This document shows, piece by piece, positions 23,500 to 33,900 of a stretch of DNA of 64,000 bases. The notes below the pieces were generated by a model. The model was not told the DNA's origin and made no database searches. It was given only the letters and a program-made list of their open reading frames with translations. The DNA is from Nageia nagi (taxonomy: Eukaryota > Pinophyta): the NCBI GenBank assembly GCA_050084985.1, contig JBITNC010000001.1:212412001-212476000 (forward strand), read 5' to 3'. Made by a program: the position numbers and the translations under genes. Positions within the stretch are counted from its first letter, which is position 1; every line of letters starts with the position of its first letter.

Positions 23500-23950
23500 A
23501 TTCACTGGCTCCGGACACTAAATTGCTCCTTGATGATGTCATCCATTCCGGGCTCCGGTTTGCTTTACGAATGTAAACTTTATATCTCCTTGTGACGTCA
23601 CCTTTGAATCCCCGGAATTTCCCGCTTGCTGGTTCTGGATACTAAATTTCTCTTTGCTGACGTCATCTGTTCCGGGCTCCGGTTTCCTTTGCAATTATGA
23701 ACTTCTTCTTTTCCGTGATGTCATCTCCATATATCCGGAATGCTTTGTTTCCCGGAGGCACTTGTGCTTGCTTCGTTTTTTCCGGAACTTGGTCCTTGCC
23801 GAAACCTGACCGCCTTGCTGACATCATTTTGTTCCGGAATTCGTTCTTCGCCAAAATATGTCTAACTTATTCTCCGCGACCTCTCCTTTCCATTCCGGAA
23901 AGGTTTACTCACGGACTCCGGCCTTTTATTTATTCCGGAATGGCTCCCGG
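23500..23950 (-). repeat. U3 modules with TGACGTCA-like sites, E2 left LTR
   Basis: Units of about 115-130 bp contain TTCCGGGCTCCGG, TGACGTCA (at 23594 region, and TGACGTCATC near 23658), TGATGTCATC and ATCCGGAATGC. They are homologous to the U3 modules of E1 and, in inverse orientation on the plus strand, to E4. TGACGTCA is the core recognised by bZIP/CREB-type factors. The same block lies at about 30440-30890 in the right LTR. Confidence 0.75.
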
Positions 23951-24127
23951 GAGGATTAAGGCGGACTCATGATAATAATTAGAATACCCCGGGCCCTTCT
24001 TCAAGAATTTTAATGTAGGGATCTACATTATGGCGACTTCTGAGGGAAAATTTCGCTTTTATGGAAGAGGAATTTAGAACCCAGTCTGTTAGTTACATGA
24101 ATCAAAGAATTGTACCTTATTTTAGTT

Positions 24128-27100
24128 CTACAGACTCAGGATCTGCTGGATTTTATTCCAATCCACCGGGATCCCGCAAAAATCTTTCAGCCTTGCTTGC
24201 GCTAAGGCTGTGTGGTTGAGCACTTCATATGATACATTTGCATGTCTCCTCAGCAACTGCTGTATCCTAAAGCTGCCGTCGGCCAGAGAATCAAAGAATT
24301 TTACAAAATTTGTCTCATCGAAGGACACCAGGAGTGTGTCAACATCATCCGTATTCTGAATCCTATTCCGCAGATTACCCAAAAAATCAGCCTCTGTGAC
24401 GAGTGAGCCGTCGCTTCTCCATAAATCTGGGATTCCGGACGCATTCAACCCTTGAATTTCTGATTTTAGGGTCTCCATTTCTTGCGTCCGGCGCAGGACA
24501 TTATTACGAATCTCCTGACAAACCCATTTACCCCTCCCTGGGTAATCAATCGCCGACATGAGCTCCACTCGGTCACCAATGTTATACGACCGCAATTTCT
24601 CATTCGAGAGGCTGTTTAGTCTTTTATTTGCTTGCTTAGCCTGTTCTGAAATGGGGTTCAGAATACTCTCACATCTCGTTACCTCGGCTTCGAGCCTTTT
24701 GAGCTCTGATAAGCACAACTCCGCGTGATCCCTCAGACGGATCAAGTCTTTTATTTCTTGCATCTTCAATTCCCAAAGTTTTTCTTTGGTATTCAACAGA
24801 AAAGATCTGTCGACCTTCTTAGCATCCAGCCTCGCTTGGAGCTCCGCCAGGTTAGCATTCAGGTTGCTGATTTCTGCTGCCTTGGCATTTATTTCCGCCT
24901 CCTTTTGGGCGATGATAGCCTCCTTTTGGACGAGCATATCCGCTGTAGGGGCAGCCGCTAAACTAGTCTGCAAAACTGTTATGTTATTCTCCGACGCTTT
25001 CAGCTTTATTTTATTGTTATCTAATTGCAGCTTCATGGCCTCATGGGCCTTCTGTAGCTTGTGGTACCTGACCTCCAATTTGGTGAGTTCGGTTATATTG
25101 AGGTCCACAGCTGTTTGCAGGAGCTCATTTTTATCGCTCCGTGGGATGCTGCGGGTATCTATTTTGACCCGTGTATTCATTGATGACAGCTCGCCCTGCC
25201 CCTCTTGTGGGTCTTGGGCAATGGCCATTTCAAGCACCTTATTCTTTGGATCCATGGAGGTCCGGAACCTCACCGGATTTTCCGGTGGTGGGAGTTTTTC
25301 CATTTGCCTCTGCATCCATGCCTCTTGCCCTTGCTTAATTTGCTGATATTGTTGCATGATGCCCTCCACGGATACCTGTTGCCCGGAGACCATGATAAAG
25401 GGAGATTTTGAGCTCAACTCCTGAGATGCAGCAGCAAAAATCTGTTGAGCCGGTGTGAAGGGGCTAGCTTGGCTGGCCCCGGGAGTACTGCTTCCGGAAG
25501 GATCCGCTGCAGGAAGTGTTGAGATAGAGAGAGGAGCGGACGATGGAGGTGGAGAGGGTAGGGGTGATGAAGGTATTGTAATGATGCTTGTGAGGGGAGG
25601 AATTTGTAGAATGGGTGTAGGAAGAAGGGGGCTCTGCCGTTGGGTGGACGGTGGTGAAATGAGAGATGGTATGTGTGCAGCTGGAATAGCTGCTGGAATT
25701 GGGGGAAGGGTGATGGAAACGGAACTGGGAACAGTATGAGCCGGCAGAGCAGAAGAAAGAGAAAGAGGGGAAGAAGGAGTAGGAAGCGTACCTGAGGGCG
25801 TCGGGCTCCTCCTTCTCCTTTTAGGTGGTGGCGGTAGTGCTGCCTTCTCCATCTGTGTTTTCCTTTTGGCCATGTAGACTCTTTCTGGCCTCTTAGTCAC
25901 CGTCTCCGTGGAAATCTCCCTGATTTCCTCCTCATGTTGCTTTTCCCGGGCTGGTGCTTGAGACATAGCATGCCCCTGCTCTTCACTGTCATCAGAATCT
26001 TCACCCGTAGGAACTTCTGTGGGATGTTCCAATCCCCACATCTCCTCAAATTTGTCGTCTAGATCAGATTCTAGAGGAGTGTTCCTATTCCCAGACTCAA
26101 TCCTGTACTGGGTGAAGGCAGCTATCTTCTCTTCGCTCCATCTTTCATCCCTTAGTGTCTTCAAGGCCTTTTTCGAGATAGAGTCAGTTCTCGGGTTAAA
26201 ATTTGCCTTCTTGTTGTAGAAACTCAGCCATGGCGGTAAGAAGTCCTGAGTGGTTGCGGTGGTGGGCATCACCTTATCCTCCTGCTCTGGATTTCGCCAT
26301 TTAAGCAGCTCTGGCCTATTTTCAGCTCTGAAGGCCGGAGGATTGGGCTGGCTTCTCAGCTTCTTGCCAAAATTGTCATCCGGGTCATACGAACAATATT
26401 GACTCAATTCTTTTAATTTCAGCTTCAGGAGTTTTGCCCTTAAATGGTCACTTGCTCCCCTGCTCTGGAGCACCAGGTCATGCACCCTGTGGGGGAGAGC
26501 ATAGACTCCTCTCTTTTTTGCGGCAGCTCCGTATTTCGAGTCAATGTAGTCCATCTGTCTGGCACATTCTATGCTGAAAATCCAATCCGTCACATGAATT
26601 GGCAGCAAAAATGGGGCCCCAGAAAATCCATACAACCTAATGAAGGTTCCATTCTCTGCAAAAAACCAGTCCCCGACCTCTCCATGGGGCAAGCGGAGGT
26701 ATAGCTTGGAGGCTGTTGACAACCTCGGGACTGTAGGGGCTAATAGGCCCATTGCCGGAATCAGAAAGTTCTCCACAAAGGAGTAGTAGTTCGCCGAGGA
26801 CCTCACTTCCTCAGTCCATTTGTCCACTGGTTTGTGTGACCCATCTTCATTATTTCGAACCAGGGTCAACTCCTTAAAGACATCTGCATTCTGATGAATC
26901 ATCATCCATACAATGTATGATGTATAGGCGAAATAAAACCCCTCCCCGATCTTCCCCAGTTGTTCGGCTATTCCATCTGAGAGGGCAATGGCCCAGTCAT
27001 ACATTGTGGGGGAAATGGGGTGAGAAATTTGATAAGCTATCATCAACTTCGAAGGTGAGATGTATCTATCTGTTTCCTCTCCTGCCGCTATGGCTAGCAT

Positions 27101-27604
27101 AGACAAAAGTAATTGCAGATGTGTGGAAAAATTTGACAATGGGAGCTCGGAATTTGGGAACTCTCTAAACCTTATGGACCCAGCTGTGTTTTTATTTAGC
27201 CAAGAAGTAATGCTTGCCCTCAGGTTGGCGTTAGGGGTGCTATACCAATCGATTTGCACGAGGGAGGTCATAGGAGGGGGTGGACAGAAAGCCTCCGCTA
27301 TTGCAATGGAATCCAGATTTAGGATGGTCTTCCCCTGCAAATCCCTGACTATCCTAGTCGCAGGATCGAATGCCCCTTTTACAATCTCTACCAACTCGGG
27401 AGCAGGAAAGCATCTATGCGGGACAAAATGCATAAGACCCGAACCCATGGGTGAGTGTGCTATATGGTTGAAGCTGAAGTTCGGGCACTTACCTTCTGCG
27501 GTGCCCTTGGGATTTTTATTTGGGGCTGTAATCTCCGTATCCCACAGCAACTCCATTGAATCGGATACCTTCCTTACGGTCTTCGCCGCTGATCCTGAGC
27601 TCAT
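24128..27604 (-). CDS. E2 ORF2: 1158-residue protein of unknown function
   Basis: An intact frame of 1158 codons ending about 100 bases before the 3' LTR, in the position of pol but without any polymerase motif. Residues 1-430 look globular and aromatic-rich, with stretches such as GKTILNLDSIAIAEAFCPPP (91-110) and YISPSKLMIAYQIS (181-194); this resembles plant-transposon-associated domains of unknown function, by impression only. Residues 530-545 are acidic (GEDSDDSEE). Basic, nuclear-signal-like clusters lie at 571-582 and 594-601 (PKRRRRSP). A Pro/Ser-rich linker spans about 589-715. A long, probably coiled-coil part spans about 828-990, and a conserved-looking C-terminus follows. It has no zinc knuckle or transmembrane segment. 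Intactness over 3.5 kb in a young element suggests recent selection or simply youth. Confidence 0.8.
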   Translation of the reverse strand: MSSGSAAKTVRKVSDSMELLWDTEITAPNKNPKGTAEGKCPNFSFNHIAHSPMGSGLMHFVPHRCFPAPELVEIVKGAFDPATRIVRDLQGKTILNLDSIAIAEAFCPPPPMTSLVQIDWYSTPNANLRASITSWLNKNTAGSIRFREFPNSELPLSNFSTHLQLLLSMLAIAAGEETDRYISPSKLMIAYQISHPISPTMYDWAIALSDGIAEQLGKIGEGFYFAYTSYIVWMMIHQNADVFKELTLVRNNEDGSHKPVDKWTEEVRSSANYYSFVENFLIPAMGLLAPTVPRLSTASKLYLRLPHGEVGDWFFAENGTFIRLYGFSGAPFLLPIHVTDWIFSIECARQMDYIDSKYGAAAKKRGVYALPHRVHDLVLQSRGASDHLRAKLLKLKLKELSQYCSYDPDDNFGKKLRSQPNPPAFRAENRPELLKWRNPEQEDKVMPTTATTQDFLPPWLSFYNKKANFNPRTDSISKKALKTLRDERWSEEKIAAFTQYRIESGNRNTPLESDLDDKFEEMWGLEHPTEVPTGEDSDDSEEQGHAMSQAPAREKQHEEEIREISTETVTKRPERVYMAKRKTQMEKAALPPPPKRRRRSPTPSGTLPTPSSPLSLSSALPAHTVPSSVSITLPPIPAAIPAAHIPSLISPPSTQRQSPLLPTPILQIPPLTSIITIPSSPLPSPPPSSAPLSISTLPAADPSGSSTPGASQASPFTPAQQIFAAASQELSSKSPFIMVSGQQVSVEGIMQQYQQIKQGQEAWMQRQMEKLPPPENPVRFRTSMDPKNKVLEMAIAQDPQEGQGELSSMNTRVKIDTRSIPRSDKNELLQTAVDLNITELTKLEVRYHKLQKAHEAMKLQLDNNKIKLKASENNITVLQTSLAAAPTADMLVQKEAIIAQKEAEINAKAAEISNLNANLAELQARLDAKKVDRSFLLNTKEKLWELKMQEIKDLIRLRDHAELCLSELKRLEAEVTRCESILNPISEQAKQANKRLNSLSNEKLRSYNIGDRVELMSAIDYPGRGKWVCQEIRNNVLRRTQEMETLKSEIQGLNASGIPDLWRSDGSLVTEADFLGNLRNRIQNTDDVDTLLVSFDETNFVKFFDSLADGSFRIQQLLRRHANVSYEVLNHTALAQARLKDFCGIPVDWNKIQQILSL

Positions 27605-28132
27605 TGCCGTTTGCTTGAGCTTTGCTTATCACCCTTCTTGGGCCACTGCTTATGCCTCAAACTCGGATTCTCTTGCTCTGTTTCACAGTTCCTGGCGATG
27701 CTCAGTAAGCGCTAACTTTGCAAATTGGTGAGCCAAAACTTTCTATGAATACCAGCATATAGGTGTCTTGGTAAGTAGTGCTCTGGGTCTTTTAACAGCT
27801 CACTTGAACGCACGATCTTTCGAAGCGAGGGAAATCAACTCGCGACAGCCGCATTAATAACTGATTTGCCGTTTTACGATCTTTTCGGGAACCTTGGGAT
27901 TTGATTGCATGTACCCTCTTGGAAACTTTTAATTCTGCCGGCGCAAAAAGGTTCCACTACTATTTACGTTACGCTAGTAGTAAATTACTGACAACAACCA
28001 CTCGAAATAAATGCAACATCACACTATTTACAATATGTATACAAATCAAATTCCTTCTTCCCAACGGTCACTTTCCCGCGCTAGTGGGCTTCAGAAAAAC
28101 TGCTGTGTCCGCTGGTGTGGAATTCATCAAGT
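27605..28132 (-). other. Spacer between E2 gag and ORF2
   Basis: 528 bases without a convincing frame. ORF2 may be expressed from a spliced or internally initiated transcript, since no continuous frame links it to gag. I see no strong splice consensus that I would defend. Confidence 0.5.
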
Positions 28133-29398
28133 TCACGTTCCGGCTTTGTCATCCGCTACGCCAGGCGGAGGAATACCTCCACTCCTCGAAAGATACTCTT
28201 GGTATTGAAAAATAGGGCAGGTTGTTTGTTCATGAGCATCATTACAAGCCAAACACAACCCATTAGCCGCCCCGGAAGTGGAAGCTTGGTCCACGTCCTC
28301 ATTCAACACATGTTGAGCTTTCTCTACAGCAGGGTAGGGATATCTTCTGGCATTATTTTGTCTGGTCAACACGGTAATCTGGTTTGCCATATTTCTACAC
28401 AAGTTCCGGAGTTCCTGAATTTCTGTAGATGATGCTACTCCTTGGTTCATATTAGGCTGATGTGGAGCTGGTAAGGCCAAGGGAGCTCTAGGAATTGGCA
28501 AATTTGACGACCAGGGTTGAACAGGGGCAGGAATATTAGCCAGAGGCGGGACTGAACTGATTACCGGAGGTCTCAAAATTTGCTGTTGTGTTGTGGTTAT
28601 TGGGAAATAGGGCATTGGCATACGGCTTGGTAATTTCCCAACTGCAATAAGGCATGATTCAGCATATACTGCTTGTCTATAGACCTCCGGGAAAGTATTC
28701 ACTCCGGAATTTTGGATTTGCAGAGAGAGATCCGGAGGAAAGGCTCTCAAATAATACATTAAGGCTTGGAATTGCTGAGGCCTGACTGGCATGGGTACTC
28801 TTGTCCATGTTTTCTGGAATCTAATGTTAAAATCTGGGATGTTCTCTTGTTCAAACCTTTTGATTGACGTGAACTGAGTGAGCAGAGAAAAGGGATCCCC
28901 TAGTTCATTAAACTCCAGGATAAAGGGCTCTGCCAGTTGAGCCCAGGTACTGATGGATCCATTAGAAAGGCCCCTGTACCAATCCAGGACCTTTCCTTTG
29001 AAAGACTGAGCCAGTAATCTCACCATAACATCTTCATGCTGAATATTGTGAATCTTTGCTAGGCCGGCTACATCCACACAGTGCTCATAAGCCATTTTTT
29101 CTGAAGTTGCATCAAACTCCGGAAGGGTTTTAAAAACATTTGCTGGGATATCATGTAATACCGCCAGAGCTATAGGAACTCCATTGTCCCATTCCGGATA
29201 AATATTCTGAGCTGGATTAGCCATTCTAGGGAAGGTATCTCTAGTATGAAGATTGGATGGTTCTGGCTTGATAGAGGATTTTAGGGAGTCGACACTATTC
29301 AGAGACTTGGACTTGATCAGGGTCTTTCTCCTAGGAGTATCTAACTTCCCAAATTCCGGTTCTTCTTTTGCTGCTCTAGTTTTAGATCTTGTCCACAT
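28133..29398 (-). CDS. gag: E2 Gag protein with zinc knuckle
   Basis: Structural protein of the retrotransposon particle. The open frame extends up to 29593, but that part reads through the LTR edge and the primer-binding site. I therefore choose the methionine at 29398 (MWTRSKTRAAKEE), giving 421 residues. The N-terminus is basic. A Retrotrans_gag-type capsid core lies at about residues 95-250 (KVLDWYRGL, STWAQLAEPFILEF, RFEQENIPDFNIRFQKTW). A Pro-rich linker comes next. Near the end is a CCHC knuckle C-X2-C-X3-H-X4-C (CLACNDAHEQTTC); the usual spacing is 2-4-4. The frame is undamaged. It probably packages E2 RNA with enzymes from another element. Confidence 0.9.
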   Translation of the reverse strand: MWTRSKTRAAKEEPEFGKLDTPRRKTLIKSKSLNSVDSLKSSIKPEPSNLHTRDTFPRMANPAQNIYPEWDNGVPIALAVLHDIPANVFKTLPEFDATSEKMAYEHCVDVAGLAKIHNIQHEDVMVRLLAQSFKGKVLDWYRGLSNGSISTWAQLAEPFILEFNELGDPFSLLTQFTSIKRFEQENIPDFNIRFQKTWTRVPMPVRPQQFQALMYYLRAFPPDLSLQIQNSGVNTFPEVYRQAVYAESCLIAVGKLPSRMPMPYFPITTTQQQILRPPVISSVPPLANIPAPVQPWSSNLPIPRAPLALPAPHQPNMNQGVASSTEIQELRNLCRNMANQITVLTRQNNARRYPYPAVEKAQHVLNEDVDQASTSGAANGLCLACNDAHEQTTCPIFQYQEYLSRSGGIPPPGVADDKAGT

Positions 29399-29516
29399 AA
29401 ACTCTAGATTGCAAAAGAAAATGACAGGTTCAAAGCACCTATGATATTCATAAATAATTTGCTTTAATACATACCATGGATGGTGCTTCAGCAGAGTCGC
29501 CAATAAATTTCTTCGT

Positions 29517-29534
29517 GTCCCACCGGGCGTGCCA
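29517..29534 (-). other. E2 primer-binding site
   Basis: On the minus strand TGGCACGCCCGGTGGGAC begins 11 bases inside the 5' LTR end; TGG would pair with a tRNA CCA end. A second PBS-like TGGCGACTCTGCTG begins at 29502. The gap of 11 bases is longer than usual. The primer tRNA is not assigned. Confidence 0.6.
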
Positions 29535-29545
29535 AAAAGAAATAC

Positions 29546-30965
29546 TGTTGATTGAGATTGTGTAATATGTGCGCCTGGAACAATCTTAACCAAAGTAGTT
29601 CACGAACAGACTGTAGGACGCAGCTTGATCTCCGGAGAAGGCCGGTTCCTTATCCATTGGGCAGAGAAAAAGTAACAGGAAAGAGATAAAAAGAGTAGGG
29701 AGCGAGAGATTTAAGCAAAAGGATAGGGTAACAAGAAAGGAAATAAAAGGATAGGGTAACGAGAGAGAAAGCAAAGGGGTAGATCACTAGTTCAGCGCGG
29801 GCTTTCGCAGTGTGCGAAACCTTGGCCTGAATCTAGTGTCGCAGCCACAGAACAAGTCCTCACTCTCTGAATAGCTCCCCAGCTTCTACTCTACCATGTA
29901 GCAGACACAGTTATACTAGCAACCCGCAACTATTACTCAGGAAACAAGCTAAGCTGCCACAATGTAACCAAATTAAGAATAACAGTTACGAGTGCTAGAC
30001 AAGAAAGGTCAAGATGGTTTCATAGTACCGGACTGAAGCTACAGGTCTTCGAGAACAAATGAAAAGGGCAATACTAGGCTTCCGACCCTAGTTTCTCTTT
30101 ATTTTCATATATTTATACTGTATTGATAACAGTTACAAGATTACAGAATAGAAACGTTTACAAAACGGCCGCAAGATTCTGGCCTTCTTGAACTGATATC
30201 ACCTACATATGACACTTGGCCGACTGTTACAAAATTGGGCAGATTACTGACGATTCTGTTCCCTGATGATGGTGTTCAGGTATTTTGCAGACTTCCTTCT
30301 CTTCGGGAATGTTCAATTCTCCAACTCGGACTCTTCGATCTTCCATTGCGGCCTATTTTCCTCTGGACGCGGTCTTAATCCCAAATGTTAATCTTCCCCT
30401 TTTGCCTGACGTCAGCCTTGAATCTCCGGACTCCTTTATTCACTGGCTCCGGACACTAAATTGCTCCTTGATGATGTCATCCATTCCGGGCTCCGGTTTG
30501 CTTTACGAATGTAAACTTTATATCTCCTTGTGACGTCACCTTTGAATCCCCAGAATTTCCCGCTTGCTGGTTCCGGATACTAAATTTCTCTTTGCTGACG
30601 TCATCTGTTCCGGGCTCCGGTTTCCTTTGCAATTATGAACTTCTTCTTTTCCGTGATGTCATCTCCATATATCCGGAATGCTTTGTTTCCCGGAGGCACT
30701 TGTGCTTGCTTCGTTTTTTCCGGAACTTGGTCCTTGCCGAAACCTGACCGCCTTGCTGACATCATTTTGTTCCGGAATTCGTTCTTCGCCAAAATATGTC
30801 TAACTTATTCTCCGCGACCTCTCCTTTCCATTCCGGAAAGGTTTACTCACGGACTCCGGCCTTTTATTTATTCCGGAATGGCTCCCGGGAGGATTAAGGC
30901 GGACTCATGATAATAATTAGAATACCCCGGGCCCTTCTTCAAGAATTTTAATGTAGGGATCTACA
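29546..30965 (-). repeat. E2 5' LTR (right copy)
   Basis: 1420 bp, collinear with 22608-24027. In the sense (minus) direction it begins TGTAGATCCC, runs through the U3 modules (30890 down to 30440), the TATA box at 30117-30109 and a roughly 540-bp R-U5, and ends CAATCAACA. Followed on the plus strand by ACTAT. Confidence 0.95.
30109..30117 (-). promoter_or_regulatory. TATA box of E2 5' LTR promoter
   Basis: TATAAATAT on the minus strand, upstream of gag in the sense direction. It is the likely promoter for the genomic RNA, with the start expected about 30 bases below it. Confidence 0.6.
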
Positions 30966-30970
30966 ACTAT

Positions 30971-33900
30971 ATTATTCATTCAATGGATCTCACCAGTAGG
31001 GGGTTGGGAAGAATGGCAACTTGAATTCAACCCTCCCTTATTATCTGATAAAAAATGATCCAACTTTTGGGGGTTATATGCATATCATCAAGTCAATGTT
31101 TCTCTAACTAAAGAATGGGTAACCATGATATGGTAGGAAACCTCTCACCATAATCTATATAAAAAACCCTCTTTGGATTATACATTCAAATAATATGGGA
31201 AAATAATAAGAAAATATTCTCCTATGAAGGTGTATCATGTGTAATGAAGAATGGAAGCCACTTGGTCAGAGGCATTCTATAGAACATCATAGGATGAGGT
31301 GGTATTCTATTAATAAGGTCCCACTCCTAGCAAAAGTGCTTACCTTTTTCCTATATTAGTGAATCATGAAATAGAGAAAGGTGTGATAGCACTTATCAAA
31401 GTTTGGGTCCCTAGAAAGAAGGATGTTCTTTAAATCACTCATGAAATAAAATAGTAGTGAGAGAAGGGACTAACTACCTATTAGTAAGGAAGGGTTACTA
31501 CCTACTATTTAAGAGGGAGGGGCCCCTTAAGGTAGCTATCTACTATTATCATTGTTATTTTAGGCCACCTAGGAGTTACTTATTTCCACTAATGGATACA
31601 TATATAATCAAATTAGTCATAAGCCCTTCTTTAGAAAACATGTTCTTGAAACTAGTGGAAGTGAATTGTACCCATTAGGAAATAAGTATCAGAGAAAGAA
31701 GGTCCTATTAATATCAATGAAGGGTTAGGTTAGTAATTGTGTCATCTGTATCCCCATTCACTGATCTAGTGTCTCCACTTGCTAGCATCAAGAAGGGAGT
31801 TAATGCCCAGATTCATTTAACTAACTATGAGGATTATGATTATTAGTAGGTTTTATCTATCGATATTTGGGAGGCTTCTTTTTGAGTGTTTTATTATCCA
31901 AAGCATCATGCTTAGCTCTGATAGGAAATTCCACTCTTAAGATTTCTTTCTCAATTCCATGACTTCAAACATGGGATACATTTTATAGGCCATATCTCTT
32001 AATAATAACCTATTAGGCATAAGCAAGTTTGTGTGGTTCTCTCATTATACCATAAACCCCAGCATGAGCTCCTTCTCAATAACAAAACTTAGGGAGACTA
32101 GTCTCTCTAACCATTCATACACCACTAGGAATTAATACCAATGATGATGAGAGAGGGTGAAACCTTAATATTAGGGAGTGTATTAGTGATCCCTTCCCTT
32201 GGATAATGGGTAATTGAAAACCTTTATTTGTTGGTTGGGTAATTAGGAATGGGAAAACATTAGATTCAAGGGTAGGGGTAAAGAAGCTCGAATATTCCAA
32301 AGCTAACTACTATAATAAGGGTTGGGGGTCTTATCATCCCTTCCATAATATAAAGGTATGATATAATTGAGTATGAATAAAGGCTACTTATATTTTATTC
32401 CATTAATCCAATATTCAAATCAATTCATTAGTGTTAGTGTTAGTGTCTCCCTATAGATTCAAATTAATAGATTTATTGGATCCCATCAACTAGATTCATA
32501 TGCATGTTGCTAACTATATGGATTCAACTAATCATTAATATGTAAATAGTATTTATGTTGGGAGCAAGTGGAGTGGAATTTAGGCCCTATTTATCTGATT
32601 AGAGTCGATGTGTCTATAGTTGTATTCTTGAGATTAGGTAGGTCCCTTCTATTTGATAATTCAATCATGGAAGCTTGGTTTTCTAATGGGTGAGGGTGGG
32701 TGACATAAATAGCTACCCCCCCTTTGTGTCCTCTAAGCTTCCTATTATTAGTATCAAAGTAAGTAGTTCTAATAAAGGGATCACCCTAGATTAGGCTATT
32801 GAATAAATAGGGCTATTAGCATTATGACAATGGGTGGGGGGAGGTGGGGATATTAGCTAGATTATTGCTTCCTTCTATCAATACCTTAATTGGCCAATGC
32901 CCACTATGAAGTCTACATGGCCCACTATCTAATGCTTCTATGTAGCTAGGTCCTAGTAGCCTTTTTCCTAGGATTAGGTGGGCATAGTTACTTGTGCTAG
33001 TGTCCTTTGATAGAATTTTCTAGGGTAAGAGAGGGAAGATGGGTAGTTTGATTGGCATTTTTCTCCTTTCTTACTAATATTCAATAGAATAGAAACTTCT
33101 ATATACAAAGTAATAGGTTACTAGGGCCTGATTACTAGTATCTATTTGATGTAGGATGCTTAGCCATATCTCCTTATGATTAGGGCCTAATTATCAATGT
33201 TTAATAGAGAATAATAGGTATATGATGTCATCCTTATGCTAACCATTAATAGTAAACTATTAATGTGAATCTAATACTAGTGGTACAAAACTTAGTTTCT
33301 AACCCTTATTAAGATGGCTAGCTTTGTGACTAATATCTAATTAATTCATTGGCTAATATGGTCTACTAGTGGGGACTAGCCTTTAATGACTAATAATCTT
33401 TTGGTTCACCAACATTAGTATGTAGTATATGATTCACTTTGAATCAATACAATAGTTTAGCATGCTAACTCCTATTCTTGATCTTGAATCGATCATGAAT
33501 AAATAATTACAAGTTATGCTAGCCTGATCTTAGTTCTTAAAGTAACAAGCCTAGATAAATGGTTTAATTGTCAATCTTGAATACTTGATCCTAATTGGAA
33601 AATCTAAATTGGACTAGATTGGACTTCCCTACATTGCCTAAACACCCTTTTCATTCAAGTACATGAACCATCATTTTTAGTAGAAAGAGGTCGATCGAGT
33701 GCATGCATAAATTCCTCGCTCATTATCAAAGTAATACAATTTGGGAATAGAGCCCTACCATTGTGATAAGGGGTGCTAACACTAAATGACTCTTGCTTGA
33801 ATGAACCAACTTCAATTCCTAAACAAATGACTCTTGAATTCACTATGGCTCTAGAACCACTCTTGCTTGGATGACTCAAGTTGAGTTCCTCCACCTAGTA

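Larger units (their letters stand above)
22608..24027 (-). repeat. E2 3' LTR (left copy)
   Basis: Plus strand begins TGTTGATTGAG and ends GGATCTACA. Differences from the right copy: 22687 C/T, 23350 T/C, 23614 G/A and 23636 T/C, all transitions. Contains U3 modules at about 23500-23950 and a minus-strand TATA box at 23171-23179. A 62-codon frame at 22648-22836 and a 63-codon frame at 23663-23854 recur in the other LTR and are not credible genes. Confidence 0.95.
22608..30965 (-). mobile_element. E2: young non-autonomous LTR retrotransposon with gag and a giant second ORF
   Basis: 8358 bp, flanked by the target duplication ACTAT (22603-22607 and 30966-30970). The two LTRs are 1420 bp each with four single-base differences noted. 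The minus-strand sense is supported by a TATA box in each LTR, a primer-binding site at 29517-29534, gag next to the right LTR and a second ORF beyond it. No protease, RT, RNase H or integrase is visible, so reverse transcription and integration must be supplied in trans. The architecture fits the class of gag-only LTR elements described in plants (TR-GAG), but with an extra 1158-codon ORF in the place of pol. GC content and CpG frequency are clearly higher than around it, as expected for a recent arrival not yet decayed. Confidence 0.93.

Noticed and set aside
23663-23854. 63-codon minus-strand frame in both E2 LTRs (also 30601-30792)
   Set aside because: Lies in the U3 repeat module upstream of the promoter; recurring only because the LTR is duplicated.
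24786-25346. 186-codon plus-strand frame, and other plus-strand frames within 24725-27731
   Set aside because: They lie opposite the intact 1158-codon ORF2 and show no domain; they are shadows of its GC-rich codons.
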